From positions 1-64,000 of the forward strand of contig NW_022872881.1 of assembly GCF_900324485.2 (NCBI RefSeq): a stretch of DNA of 64,000 nucleotides. Direction: 5' to 3'. Below are positions 10,638-21,642 of this stretch, piece by piece. The DNA comes from Mastacembelus armatus (lineage: Eukaryota > Chordata > Actinopteri > Synbranchiformes > Mastacembelidae). The notes beneath the pieces were generated by a model, which saw only the letters and a program-made list of their open reading frames with translations, made no database searches and was not told the DNA's origin. Every line of letters starts with the position of its first letter. Position 1 is the stretch's first letter. The translations under genes and the position numbers were made by a program.

Positions 10638-13118
10638 ATGAAGCCTGTTGTTGTCTTTCTGCTGCTGGTGCTGGGCTGCAGTCTGGCTGAGGGCCTAGTG
10701 TTTTCAAAATGTGAACTGAGTGAGCAGCTGATGAAGGCAGTTGATGGCCTGTCACAGATGGCAAAGAGAAAGGAATGAGTGGAGAGAACTTCGTGGCCAG
10801 CGTAAGTACTGCTGGGTTTTATATGTTGCAACCTGAGGCTCAGATTTTCATTTTCTAGTGTGTAAATTTGAGTTTTAGACTCCTGGGGACCTTAGAGAAA
10901 AGAGGGTCAAAAACAATCATCAGGATCATCCTCTGGGGATGGTTATTTGTGATGTGTAGATCAACAATGACATTGGACATGATTTGTCACCTTTCACTTT
11001 TCTCTCCATCTTCAGTTGTCTGTTACGCAAACCTGGCATCAGGTTTTAGCACCAGCGTGGTGAAGAAGCCGATCCCCAGGAAGGAAAACCATAACAGCCC
11101 TCAGCAGAATGGCCACAATCGGAGGGACGCAGCATCAGTGGCCTTCCTCCACCCGAGTCCACAACAGCCACCCGGCCCACAACATCCACCCGGCCCACAG
11201 AATCCACCCGGCCCACAACATCCACCCGGCCCACAGAATCCACCCCGGCCCACAGAATTCCACCGGCCCACAACATCCACCCGGACCACAAACATCAACC
11301 CGGCCCACAGAATCCACCCGGCCCACAGAATCCCCCCGGCCCACAACATCCACCCGGCCCACATGAATCCACCGGCCCACAGAATCAACCCGGCCCACAA
11401 CATCCACCCGGACCACAATATCTACCCGGCCCACAGAATCCACCCGGCCCACAACATCCACTCGGACCACAACATCCACCCGGCCCACAAAATCCACCCG
11501 GCCCACAACATCCACATGGACCACAACATCAACCCAGCCCATACGACCCATCACCTTGCCCGCAGAATTCAACCGATTCACAACAACCTCCAGACGGCCA
11601 ACACAATCCAACTTGGTCCATAGTGGCCACACCCAGCAGCCAATACAAGACCACCAGTACGGGGACCGCCGGTCTCCACATGATGACGACAAGTTCTGGA
11701 CTTACTTTGGCATTTTTCCAGCTCAGCGATTGCGTTGCCTGCACGAACGGCACATTTCTTCACCCAACATCTGTTGAGACAGACTGCAGTCAGTGAGTTT
11801 CAGCCTGTGTTCCTTTACAATCCATGTTGTTGCCCTTGTGTCATGCTGTAAAGATGTGTGCAGACTGACACGCTTTTGCAGTCCATGTCTTCTCTCCTCC
11901 AAACAGCCACATACCAAGTCTACGGGTGTGAAATGGCCAGTGAATGTTATCACCCCACTTAAATGGCCATATCAGTTGATATTGTGTTTCACCAGGGGCA
12001 AACTGAACACTTCAGAATGTTACCATTATTGATATGTGTTCATAATAGGTGCCATACCAGCAATGACAAGAACAACTGTCATTACTGGGGAAGGTCCAGC
12101 AAGGTTCAACAAAACACTGGAGACTTGTTCATTTTAAATGTCAGTGTTGGGAATTTAGTCTCGTCGCTACCAGGAGGCGGACTCAGCCCCCGCAAACTAC
12201 ACATCTATGGTCCCTGATGACCAGCAGCCATTTAATCTGGTTTTCAACTTGCATCATCACCCAACTTTTTTGTTTGCAGGTTTCGTTGATGACGACATAA
12301 GTGACGACATCAGCTGCCTGCTGAAGCTCATCGTCAGTCTTCTGTAAGTTCACTTTGTCTTTACGTGATGGACTTTACGTCACGTCAGGAAGCTTTGACT
12401 TGTCCAAAGCAGCTGTACATGAATTAAGTTGACCTCAGAGGATTTTGCTCAGTTGTCGATCATACTGTTGTTAAATGTGACATTTGAACTCATTCACTAA
12501 CTATACGGAGCTGAGATGGAAATTATTCTTTAAAACTCAGATGTACTTAAATGTTCTGCTGTGAATATTGAATTTGGTTCTAATTTTCTAGGTTCTTAAA
12601 ATGACATGTTCTCTTCCATCGATACATTTGCAAATATTGTTCATTTCAACTACGTGCAGCCTCCTAAGCTCACTCAAAGGTCCCTCTTTTGCTGGTACAT
12701 CCACATCATAACGTCAGGTTTAATATGACACATATTAACTTTCATCATTCCAATCATTCTTCACATACAGTACATCACATTAAATATGAACTGTCACAGT
12801 TGTGTTTACCACAGGTTGTGTCCCCCAAGCTGTTGAGTTAGCCCACATATTCTTGATATTCATATCATTTTCATATTTCCACAGTGAAATCCTTCTGGGA
12901 GCCGTATCAGGAGGAGTTAAAAAGAATGTAAGTTAAGTCTCCATCTGTTAAGGTGGATGTTGTGCTTTTCATCTGCCTTTTAAAATGCATGAAATTAAGT
13001 TGAATTAGCTTTAACTTTAGTAAAACACGTTCTCCACTTATTTGCAGGATCAAGCTCATCTTCCAGAGGGAGTGCAGAGATAAAACACGGCTCTGACTAC
13101 TTCGCTGAATGCTCCTAA
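10638..13118 (+). pseudogene. Lysozyme-like gene B, His/Pro/Gln-rich insert, probably a pseudogene
   Basis: The five-exon layout matches D to F: exon 1 from ATG 10638 to about 10801, exon 2 at 11016-11792, exon 3 at 12280-12343, exon 4 at 12885-12927, exon 5 at 13048-13118. The signal peptide MKPVVVFLLLVLGCSLAEG and SKCEL are present. Exon 2 starts VVCYANLASGFST, followed by a repeat that reads HPPGPQN in one frame. Then comes a damaged WTYFGIFQLS block, a calcium-loop exon FVDDDISDDISC, and an ending DYFAECS. Compared with its neighbours it has one-base indels in exon 1 (before the splice site), exon 2 (the T run at about 11710, and again before the donor), exon 4 (43 bases instead of 42 or 45) and exon 5 (before DYFAEC). 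Because D, E and F in the same contig are clean, I favour a real pseudogene over sequencing error, but cannot exclude the latter. An AATAAA lies at 13196-13201. Confidence 0.7.
11158..11545 (+). repeat. Coding minisatellite (cacccggcccacaaCATC-type), gene B insert
   Basis: About 15-base units of the form cacccggcccacagaatc or cacccggcccacaacatc. They read as HPPGPQN or HPAHNI depending on frame. The array lies inside exon 2, at the position where the other paralogues carry different low-complexity sequence. Confidence 0.85.
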
Positions 13119-13199
13119 CATTGAATCCATTTCCGGCCATAGCTGTCACTAGAGGCATTAACCTTCTTTAAAGTACATGAAGTCAGTGGGCTGTTAATA

Positions 13200-14319
13200 A
13201 AGTGAAGCACGTTGCACTTGTTGTTGTGTCTATAATCCAAATGAACTGTAAAAAGAAAACAGGTTTCACAATGTGGACGTGAAGAAACTGTTTAATGTCA
13301 GAAAAGTGTACAAGGGACTGTGTGAGATGTATTAGGATGGAGAGACCACATGACTCTGGCAGCCTATTAGAACTGAACTGAATTCTCTATTGTCATTGTA
13401 ACATGTACAATGAGATTGGGTGGAGACCTCTGCAGAGCCCAGGATCTATAGGTACAAAAACAGTATTTCAAATATAAGTATATATAGACACATGAATATG
13501 TATACACAAGCACAAACATCTCATCATCTCTGCTCAAAGCAACGTATTCATGAATTACACATGTGCCCAAAGGCTGACCAGTCTGCCAGCTGTGCTAAAT
13601 AAATGGTTATTTCAGTCACTGAATGAGTGAAGAAAGAACATGCTGCTGATTTAGATGAGAAAATAAAGCCCTAATACTGAGGACCGTCTGAGGATGGATA
13701 ACCACCACCTTTATGACTTTAACAAGTGCAGGTTAATTTAAGATGAAAGTCTGGGATGTCAAGAAGTGGTCTACTCAAATCCTTGCATATGAGGAAAAGA
13801 TGCATGAAGACACATTTCCCCTCCAATCCTTCAGCTAAAGCCCCCATTTACCAACAGATTCTGGATAAAAGGGGCATGGTGATCCATCAAAGACGTCAGC
13901 AAAGATGGTCTCAGGTCTCGCCGTTTACAGTGCTGGGGCAGAAATGATTTCTTGGTCAAGATCGAGGAACAACCTGTCCAGGGTGTACCCTGCCTTTCAC
14001 CCAGAGAGAGCTGGATAGGCTCCAGCAGATCCCTGGGACCCTGGTTAGGACTAAGGGGGTATAGATGATGGATGGATGGATGAATCCAGCACATTCTGGT
14101 CAAGAGTCAGTGCCCTGGTCGAGAAACTGAGGCTGTGTCAAATGGACAGTGAGGGTAGGAGAAGAACAACCTGTTGTTTTCAAGAACATTGCAATAAAAT
14201 CTGTCCTTTACACGCTTCTCCTTTTTTAAATGTAAAAGCACTGTTTTTTACCTGAACTAAAATTGTGTTTCAGTAAGTTTTATCAGGACATGAGAAGAGA
14301 AACTGTATCACCATATCGT
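13200..14319. other. Intergenic between B and C, with interspersed repeat fragments
   Basis: 13375-13440 contains 'tctattgtcattgtaacatg', typical of a fish short interspersed or DNA-transposon fragment (family uncertain). 13965-14095 is a second copy of the repeat tail seen at 6400-6540, ending in atggatggatgg. No gene is seen. Confidence 0.5.
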
Positions 14320-14321
14320 GG

Positions 14322-14510
14322 TTATGTCTTTTCAACATGACAAAGCAAAACCTGTAAATGTGAAAAGATGTTTTCAGATACACAGATCAGGTTTCCTCAC
14401 CTGACATCTGAGGACCTCCCAAAACCAAATCAGCGTTAGATGTGGTTCAGCATACTTCAGTTCCAGAGCTTTGGGAGCGGGATATCATCCAAGCACATCA
14501 AAAGCTTCAG
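14322..14510 (+). promoter_or_regulatory. Degenerate promoter block upstream of gene C
   Basis: 14327-14385 resembles the B, E and F block (gtcttttcaac...aacctgtaaatgtgaaaagatg). The second block (ggaaccaagggagtgg) is poorly preserved and no TATA-like element is clear. This fits gene C being inactive. Confidence 0.4.
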
Positions 14511-14524
14511 TCTAATTTGTTACC

Positions 14525-15721
14525 ATGAGCTCTGCAGGCAGTAAACAGGGCCGTGCACGTTCATACACGAAGTTAGCCGGTGTGTTTCTGCTGGCAGCTC
14601 TGGGCTGCAGTCTGGGTGAAGGGCAGGATGTGCGGACTCGTGAACTGATGGAGCAGCTGATGAAGGCGAATGGTGGCCTGTCACAGAAGGAGACAGAGAA
14701 AGGACTGAGTGGGGAGAACTTCATGGCCAAGCGTAAGTACTTGGTTCTGGGTATTGGACCAGCTAATGAAAAGACATGCATGTGTCCCTAAACCCCTTTT
14801 TTCTTCTCCAGCCTTATTATTGTTATGTCCACAAACATGGGATTTATACATGTGTACACTTTATTACATCAACCCAGTATAACATAAAGCACTACCGTTC
14901 AACCTCAGGGGATCATGAACCACACTCAATAAAATTTGGATGTTGGAATCTGCCTCTTGGGGTGGCGGGGGTCATGAAATCATCAGGGACTGTCCTCTGG
15001 GGACAATCAGTATCTACAGCAAATGAAATGGATGTTTGTCAAGTGTGGATCTAAAAGTGACATTTGGAAATGATGTGTCTCTTTTCTCCTTTACACAAAC
15101 CTCAGGTCAGGTTTTAACACCAGTGTGGTGAAGAGGCCGATCCCCACAGAGGAACATTATTACAGTGGGGGCTCGTTTTACAAAACACATGCCCAGTCCC
15201 CAACCACCAGGCCCACAGAATCCACGCAGTCCACCCCAGCCACTAATGGGGACACACCAACTGCCACCCAACCCACACGGCCAACCAGGTCCACACAAAC
15301 CTCCACTTGGTCCACAGAATCCACCTGGTCCACACCAACAGCCACCCAGGCCTCAGAATCCACCCAGTCCATATCAACCACCATCAGGTCATCACCAACT
15401 TCCATCTGGCCCACAACATCCATCATGTCCACACCAACCACATCCTGGCTCTCAAAATCCACCCGGTCCACATCAACAGCCACCCAGGCCTCAGAATCCA
15501 CCCCAGTCCATACCAACCACCACACAATCCCCAGAGTCTACCAGGTCCACACTAACTGCCACCTGGTCCAAAGAATTCACCAGATCCTCATTAACCTCCG
15601 CCCAGTCCACAGAATCCACCCAATCTACACCAACCACCACCCGACACAGTCCACTCACCCAAAACAGTCTCCACATGATGAAGACGAGGTCTGGACTACC
15701 TTTTTCTCTTTTCAGACTTAA
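14525..15721 (+). pseudogene. Lysozyme-like gene C, Ser/Thr/Pro-rich insert, truncated pseudogene
   Basis: Exon 1 is recognisable by GVFLLAALGCSLGEG and GLSGENFMAK. The start codon used by the other copies (ATGAAG) reads ACGAAG here near 14567, leaving only an upstream ATG at 14525 that would place a basic leader before the hydrophobic core. The Cys6 position reads Arg (VRTRELMEQL). The exon 2 acceptor and the Cys30 helix are deleted: sequence jumps from the pyrimidine tract to caggtcaggttttaacacc near 15105. The insert (15190-15660) stays open and is rich in Ser, Thr and Pro. It ends in DEDEVWTTFFSFQT and a stop, where the others have YGIFQL and Cys64. I see no exons 3 to 5 before gene D. 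Confidence 0.7.
15190..15660 (+). repeat. Degenerate coding repeat, gene C insert
   Basis: Irregular units around ccacagaatccacc and ccacaccaacagccacc. They read TESTQSTPAT-like in the frame that continues from the upstream lysozyme-like part. The repeat is more decayed than those of A and B. Confidence 0.75.
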
Positions 15722-15949
15722 AGCTCTGCATTGATCGTATGGGCAAGTTAAGTTTTTAATTGAGTTGAGTGCATTAAAAGGTAGAAGCATTTGCTTTTGT
15801 TTAATTTCCCTTCATGTGGTTGTTAAATGTGAGTACCAGACCGTGGTGTTGACAACCTCAATGCAGTAACATGTAAAATATTTATAGTAACTAAAAACAA
15901 CACATTTTAAAAACACAAATTTCAAGTAGTTTAAAAGATGTCACTTATT

Positions 15950-16860
15950 CTTAGATAGATTCTCAGATTCTTTGAGCTAATGGGGCCCAGAGTACAAGAG
16001 CCAGGTCTTCTTTAGTCCTGAAACAGACCTTAATTACGTCCTATCTGAAGATCTGAGGCTGCAGTCCGGCTTGTCAAGAATAGCTCAGTAGTGTGGGAAG
16101 TAGTGAGACCATGAAGTGTTTCAAAGATAATCAGTAAAATCTATTTCTAAGCTTACTGATAACCAGTGAAGAGAAGCAAAAACTGGCTGGTATGATGTTG
16201 TCTGTCAGTGTTTGTTGAAATGAAGCAGCTGAATTTTGTACTAGCCCAAGGAAGCTGAAGTTGTTTTGGGCTCAACCCTGGGTACAAAGAATTACAATAA
16301 TCTTACCAAGACAATATGAAAGCATGTATGACCTTCACACAATCTGGTTGAGACAGAAAAGACCAGATTTTTTAGATGTTCCTCAATACATTAAAACATG
16401 AGCTAGTTATTATTTATCAAACATGGATCTGACTTCACGTTTTACATTTGTCCATAGGGACAAATTTTTTCATTTAGCTGAAAAAAGTTTCATGACATTA
16501 GCATTTTATTTCAGACAGACATGATAGTATAGTATGAAACTTGCCCTCATCACCAGTTTTTCATGGGACATAAATTTGCATGTCATCTGCATAAGAATGA
16601 TATTTATCTAGAGATTGTCTGAATAATACTTTCCAGAACTCAGGTGGGGGCCAAGGATGTAGCCTTGAGGTACACCACAGGTCAGCAGTTTCAATGACCA
16701 CAACCAAAATGTTGTTTGCTAAGTAGGATTTGAACCAGATTGAGGCCAACTGATACCAACCCACTTTTTCAAGGTGAACCAATAAATTAAAACAATGATC
16801 TGTATCAAATTATGAACTGAGATCAAGAAGAGCTGAACAGTGTGCTGGACCAACTGAAAG
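15950..16860 (-). mobile_element. LINE (non-LTR retrotransposon) reverse-transcriptase fragment
   Basis: Minus-strand translation around 16561-16610 gives YHSYADDMQIYVP, the YADD catalytic motif of a reverse transcriptase with its usual hydrophobic neighbours. Sequence just upstream on that strand includes WFKSYL, another common LINE motif. The reading frame is degenerate. Fragments with the matching GVPQG motif occur in capn9 introns 14 and 15. Ends are approximate and the family is not assigned. Confidence 0.65.
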
Positions 16861-16929
16861 TAAAAGCTTATTAGTAGCTAATCACAGGACTGATACACAG
16901 AGACAGACACACACTTACATTCAATTTAA

Positions 16930-17145
16930 CCAACCTAACCTGCATGTGTTTGGACTGTGGGAGGAGAAAACCCACACATACACAGGGACAACATGCAGAC
17001 TCCACACAGAAAGGCCCCGGGTCCACCTGGGTCCAGACTCTAAGCCTAACCTGCATGTGTTTGGACTGTGGGAAGAGAAAACCCACACAGACACAGGGAC
17101 AACATGCAGACTCCACACAGAAAGGCCCCGGGTCACAAGGGTTCA
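16930..17145. repeat. Tandem pair of a common fish interspersed repeat
   Basis: Two adjacent copies of a segment containing 'gcatgtgtttggactgtggg' and then 'catgcagactccacacagaa', beginning near 16938 and 17049. A longer single copy lies at 52740-52925 and a reversed fragment near 1010-1060. This is a ubiquitous teleost repeat. Confidence 0.75.
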
Positions 17146-18225
17146 CGCCTACAACCTCCTTTCCGTGAGGGGACATTGTGACAACCATGGCTCCAGTGGG
17201 TTGTGGATATTTGCCTAAAATTATTAAAATGTAGAAGGTCAAAGTTTTGATTCTTTGAGAAGTGGGACCAACACTGTAAAAAAGCAACTGCATTTGTCAG
17301 TTGTGTCTAAAAAGTGACTGGCTTCTGCAAAGGGGTTTTAGTGACCACGGACATCACAGGTCACATGACACTGTGGAACAAAACCTCCTTGGTTAGGTTT
17401 AGTGAAAGATCATGGCTTGGGTTGAAATGCACCATAAAACCAAAACCTTTTAAGAAAGTAAATGAAATTGAAATTAAATAAATGATTAATTGAACCACAA
17501 CAACCAAAAAGTCCCTGTGAGGAAGCTTCACTCTCCAATCAGGTGAAAGCATTTTTAGTCATTACTTTAGTTCAGTATAAAGTTTTGTTCATGCCTTTAT
17601 CAAATAAACTTCAGCTGACTGACATTGGCTTCATGTAGTAGGGTTTCAGTACCAAGTATTGGTTTTATTGTTTTTTTTGCTGCTCCAATTGTTCAGGATG
17701 GTCCCCATGAGGTGGCAGTATGGACTGTACCAAGTGGGATTGTGGGAGGGAGGAAACAGCGACTTTCCTTGTTGTATTTTGTTTCCTGCTGAGACAGGTA
17801 AAATTAACTCCAGCCTCAATAGTATGTTGAGGAGTTCCTGTATGTTTGAAAGCCTTGATGCAAAAGTTCACGTTAGTAAGATTTTAAATAGCTTTAATCA
17901 TCACTTTGATTTCCCCTTTGTACTTATTGCGTAGTTTGACCAAGTAATATTTAAAGCCATGGTTTGATTCATTGGGTCTGTTTCCTCTGTGGTTTGCAGG
18001 ATCTTTTCTCTGCAGTGAGTTACTTTTTATTTTTGCACTCTGTCCAGCTGAGGGAACAGTAGAAATCTGAGCTCTAAACCAAGTTCCTGGATGTTCCTTC
18101 TCCTCTAGGACTCACTGATGCCCAGATCAACAGGGGTTAAGAACTTTTATCCCAGTGCTATGGAAATTAGATTTTACTGAGTGTATCTGTTATGTTGTGC
18201 ATGTTTTCAGATAGCTGGAGTCAAG
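17146..18225. other. Intergenic and 5' flank of gene D
   Basis: No gene seen. The paired promoter blocks found before B, E and F are not recognisable here. Only the last bases before the ATG (agctggagtcaag, 18212-18225) match the other genes, directly after a ttttcag that could be a splice acceptor for an upstream non-coding exon. Confidence 0.45.
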
Positions 18226-20953
18226 ATGAAGGTACTCGTGGTGTTTCTGCTGGTGGTGTTGGGCTGCAGTCTAGCTGAAGGGCGGCTTGTGTCAAAATGC
18301 GAACTAAGGGATGGACTGATGAAAGCGATCGATGATCTGGCAAAGAAGGGGACAACACTGAGTGGGGAGAACTTTGTGGCCAAGGGTAACTACTGGTTAT
18401 TTTAACATTGGATCAGTGATCACAAACTGGGATCATGAAATCAGTCTACAGAAACAATTGGGTGTTAGCTGCTCTGTGTTTATCAGTGTCAGGTGATTTC
18501 TGTCCAGGTAATTAGTTCACACCTGGCTGGGCAATCACGTATGTGGCAACCAATGAATGTTCAGTATAAAAACAAGAGAGAACTGGTTCATCCCAGACTT
18601 CTTTAACCTTCTCAGTCACTTTAAACACATCAACTCTCAATGGAGACACCAGAAACAATTAAAACAGCTTCTCCACATACAGGATTAAAACATGGAGGGA
18701 GGAAACACCTGAGACACACTGCAAACATCAGGCATAAAGTCATTCAGTACTTTAACATCAGGAACACTGGGGACTACTGGTACTAACAATCCTGGACTCA
18801 ATATGTACCAGTGTTTAGCTGTAATGTCAGTAAACTCATGGTACCAAACGGGTTGCATCTAGTTCCTGAGCTACTTAATGTTTAGACGTTACTCATGGAG
18901 ATATAACTAACACATGTCCTTGTGGACACAATTTCCATGTGATTTTTTTTTTTTTTTGACTGGGATCTAGAGATTATTTGCATAAGCATTCAAATCTATT
19001 CACACTGCTCTGAACATGAATATGTGCAGGAATTTAGGACAGTGTGGATCAGATTGTGTCCAAAGTGTGGTCAAGTTCTCCTCTCTCCAACCTTCAGTTG
19101 TCTGTCACGCTGAGCTGGCATCAGGTTTCAACACCAGTGCAGTGAAAGAGCTGAAGACACAAAACCCAGAGGTGGACGCCACTGGTCTCAGGAGGTATGA
19201 GGGCCTTTTAAGAGCAATCCTGCCCCGCGCTCAGAGACGACGACGACGACAAGTCAAGAGCACTCGTTCAATAAACCAGCCTGATCCGTTGACCATAATG
19301 CCCAATAACCCCACCAGAGTGCCCAAGGTGCGGCCTATGCCATTCACGCTGCCCACTAAGAGGGCCATACTGTTCACGCTGCCCCCTGTCAGGCCTACGC
19401 TGCCCCCTGTCAGGCCTACGCTGCCCCCTGTCAGGCCTACACTGCCCCACTATCGGCCCATGCTTCCCCGCTACTGGCCCACACTACCCCCCATGCTTCC
19501 CCCAACCCTGTCCCCCTCCCAGGACACACCCCCCCCTATGCTGCCTCCCTCACTGCCCCCCATCTGTGACACGCTTCCCCCTGTGCTGCCTCCCATCTGG
19601 GACACACTTCCTCCCATGCCACCACCTATCCAGGACACGCTTCCCCCCATGCTGCCTCCCGTCTGGGAAACGCTTCCCCCAATGCCACCACCTTTCTGGG
19701 ACACGCCTCCCCCCATGTTGCCTCCTGTCTGGGACACACTTCGCACCATCCAGCCCATACCACGCACCTGTCACCACACTCGACTCCTCCGGTCTCCAAA
19801 CCACGAGGAGGACTGGATGTTCTATGGACTTTTCCAGCTCAGCGGTAATCTGGTCTGCAACGGCACAGCTGATTCGGCCAACATCTGTGGGATAGACTGC
19901 AGCAGTGAGTTTCACTTTGTTTCCTATCAATGTCTCAGCTGTAAAGGGGTCCAGGACCAGACTGAACTTGGCCTTATTTGCTCAAACTTGACCAGCACAG
20001 TAGTTTTACAAATAGCTAATGTACCAACTCAACAGATGTTGGCTCATAACCTCCTGCTTCTGATTCTTCTTGTTCATGGTTTAACAACTTTGCTTCATCT
20101 TTACCAAATTGTTTCCTTTGATATAGACCTGGCTGATGACGACATAGGTGACGACATCAACTGCCTGTTGAAGATCCTGACCAGTCCTGTGTAAGTTGTT
20201 CATTTATCAGTGTGGTCACATGATGGGTCAAATGTCAACTTCATTGTGCACCAGCCTTAAGCACAGCTGCACCCAAACCCCAAAGGATTTTGGCTCTGAA
20301 AAACAAAACTCACATCTTCTCCTCAGATTGAGGAGATGATTGTGGAAACAATCCAAATGTTAACCGCTGCACAGTGAAGCTGAGTCTTCAAAGCCAAGGA
20401 ACAAGAAATAATTTTTTTGGTTTTGTTTTATGGGTGGAGAACGTAGAGGTTCACTGCAGCTGCTCCAGGCTGATGCTGAGTGAATTTTCTAAGCATGCAG
20501 CTCTTCTGGTTACACCAGTCAGCAGGTGTTTTGGCATGGAATATGAATAGTTGCTGTGTAGAATCAGAGGAAATGTCAAATGTGCAACAAATCCCTCCAG
20601 CTGGAACATGAACAGTGGTGTCAATCACAGCTGCAGAGGCACTTTGTCTTTAACTGATGATAAAACAAACATGACTTTAGGCTGCAGACCTGAGGGTTTA
20701 AGTTCAGTTTGCTCTGATTCCATATTTCCACAGTGGCAGTAACTCTGGGGCAGCTCACTGGGAGAAGCTCAAAACAATGTAAGTTCTCTGCATGATCTGT
20801 CGTTTAAATTGTGAATTGCCAGTAATTTAGTTATGAAGTCAGTTTACTGGCCGTGTAAGTTCGTTCTTGTTCATTTGCAGGATCGATCTCATCTTCCAGG
20901 ACGAGTGCAGAGATAAAAAGTCCTCCAAGTACTTCTCTGACTGCCTGACCTGA
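18226..20953 (+). CDS. Lysozyme-C/alpha-lactalbumin-like gene D with Pro/Leu/Met-rich insert
   Basis: Exons 18226-18385, 19098-19904, 20127-20190, 20734-20778 and 20881-20953 join to a clean 382-codon frame with consistent phases (1, 1, 0-shifted pairs restored at each junction). The signal peptide is MKVLVVFLLVVLGCSLAEG. The mature protein starts RLVSKCELRDGLMKAI, like the lysozyme KVFxRCEL helix. VVCHAELASGFNT has Ala at the Glu35 site and FYGLFQL has Phe at the Asp52 site, so no muramidase activity is expected. All eight lysozyme cysteines are present, plus two in the insert. LADDDIGDDINC keeps the calcium-loop acids. An N-glycosylation sequon CNGT follows Cys64. The insert (about residues 75-295) starts with the basic run QRRRRRQV, a furin-like site, then repeats of LPPVRPT and LPPMLPPVWDT. 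AATAAA lies at 21010-21015. Confidence 0.82.
19375..19750 (+). repeat. Coding repeat, Pro/Leu-rich (gene D insert)
   Basis: Two repeat types run in sequence. Perfect 18-base units (ctgccccctgtcaggcct-type, 19378-19440, LPPVRPT) are followed by diverged units of about 24 to 45 bases reading LPPMLPPVWDT, LPPMPPPIQDT and similar. All stay in frame. Confidence 0.8.
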
Positions 20954-21379
20954 CTACATTTAGTGATCACTGGAAGAGTTGACCTTCTCTCAAATCAATG
21001 ACCTATGACAATAAAGTATGTACAGAACTGCTTCGTGCATTTTTGGTTTGTGTCTTGTCATACAAAGTCAGTGTGGCAGAGCTCACCTCACGGTCTAGTT
21101 GAGATAAAATACTGGTGTCAAAAGGTTTGATAACATCTAGTATGGTTGAGTTGCCATGACTTTATCAGCAGATGACTCTGCAAGGAAGACTTGAGCCCTG
21201 TGAACTTTTGAATCACCAACAGAAGGCAGATCACCTGGTTTCACTTTTTCTTCAGTAAAATCTGACAGTTTGAATTTTCAGTCACATGGTCCATAAGCTT
21301 CAAAACATAACAGCTGACTTTTTAATGGACTTTTACTGCTACATAGTGTGATATGGGGAGAAACAGTTTTTTACATCTC
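20954..21379. other. 3' flank of gene D
   Basis: Contains the gene D polyadenylation signal AATAAA at 21010-21015. No other feature is recognised before the gene E promoter blocks. Confidence 0.5.
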
Positions 21380-21610
21380 ATGTCCTTTCAATGGCACCAA
21401 GGCGTAACCGTTACCGTAAGTGAGAGATGTTTCCTGGTTGCTGGGTGATTTGAACCTCCCCTGCTCTGAGAGCCAAGTGTGAATGTCACAACATTCTGCA
21501 CATTCAAGGTCTTACTTCTAGGAACCAAAGGAGTGGCCTGTGTCAGAACAAAGGATCTGAATTCTTTGCAGCTCTGCGGGAGCTATATATATATATTGTT
21601 CCACTTTTGT
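21380..21610 (+). promoter_or_regulatory. Promoter block of gene E with TATA-like run
   Basis: Carries both shared blocks: tgtcctttcaatggcacc with gcgtaaccg and agatgtttcc (21383-21435), and aggaaccaaaggagtggcct (21519-21539). A strong TATA-like tatatatatatatt follows at 21583-21598, roughly 45-60 bases before the ATG at 21643. The arrangement parallels B and F. Confidence 0.6.
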
Positions 21611-21642
21611 TGTTGCAGTCAGACACAGTAGCTGGAGTCAAG

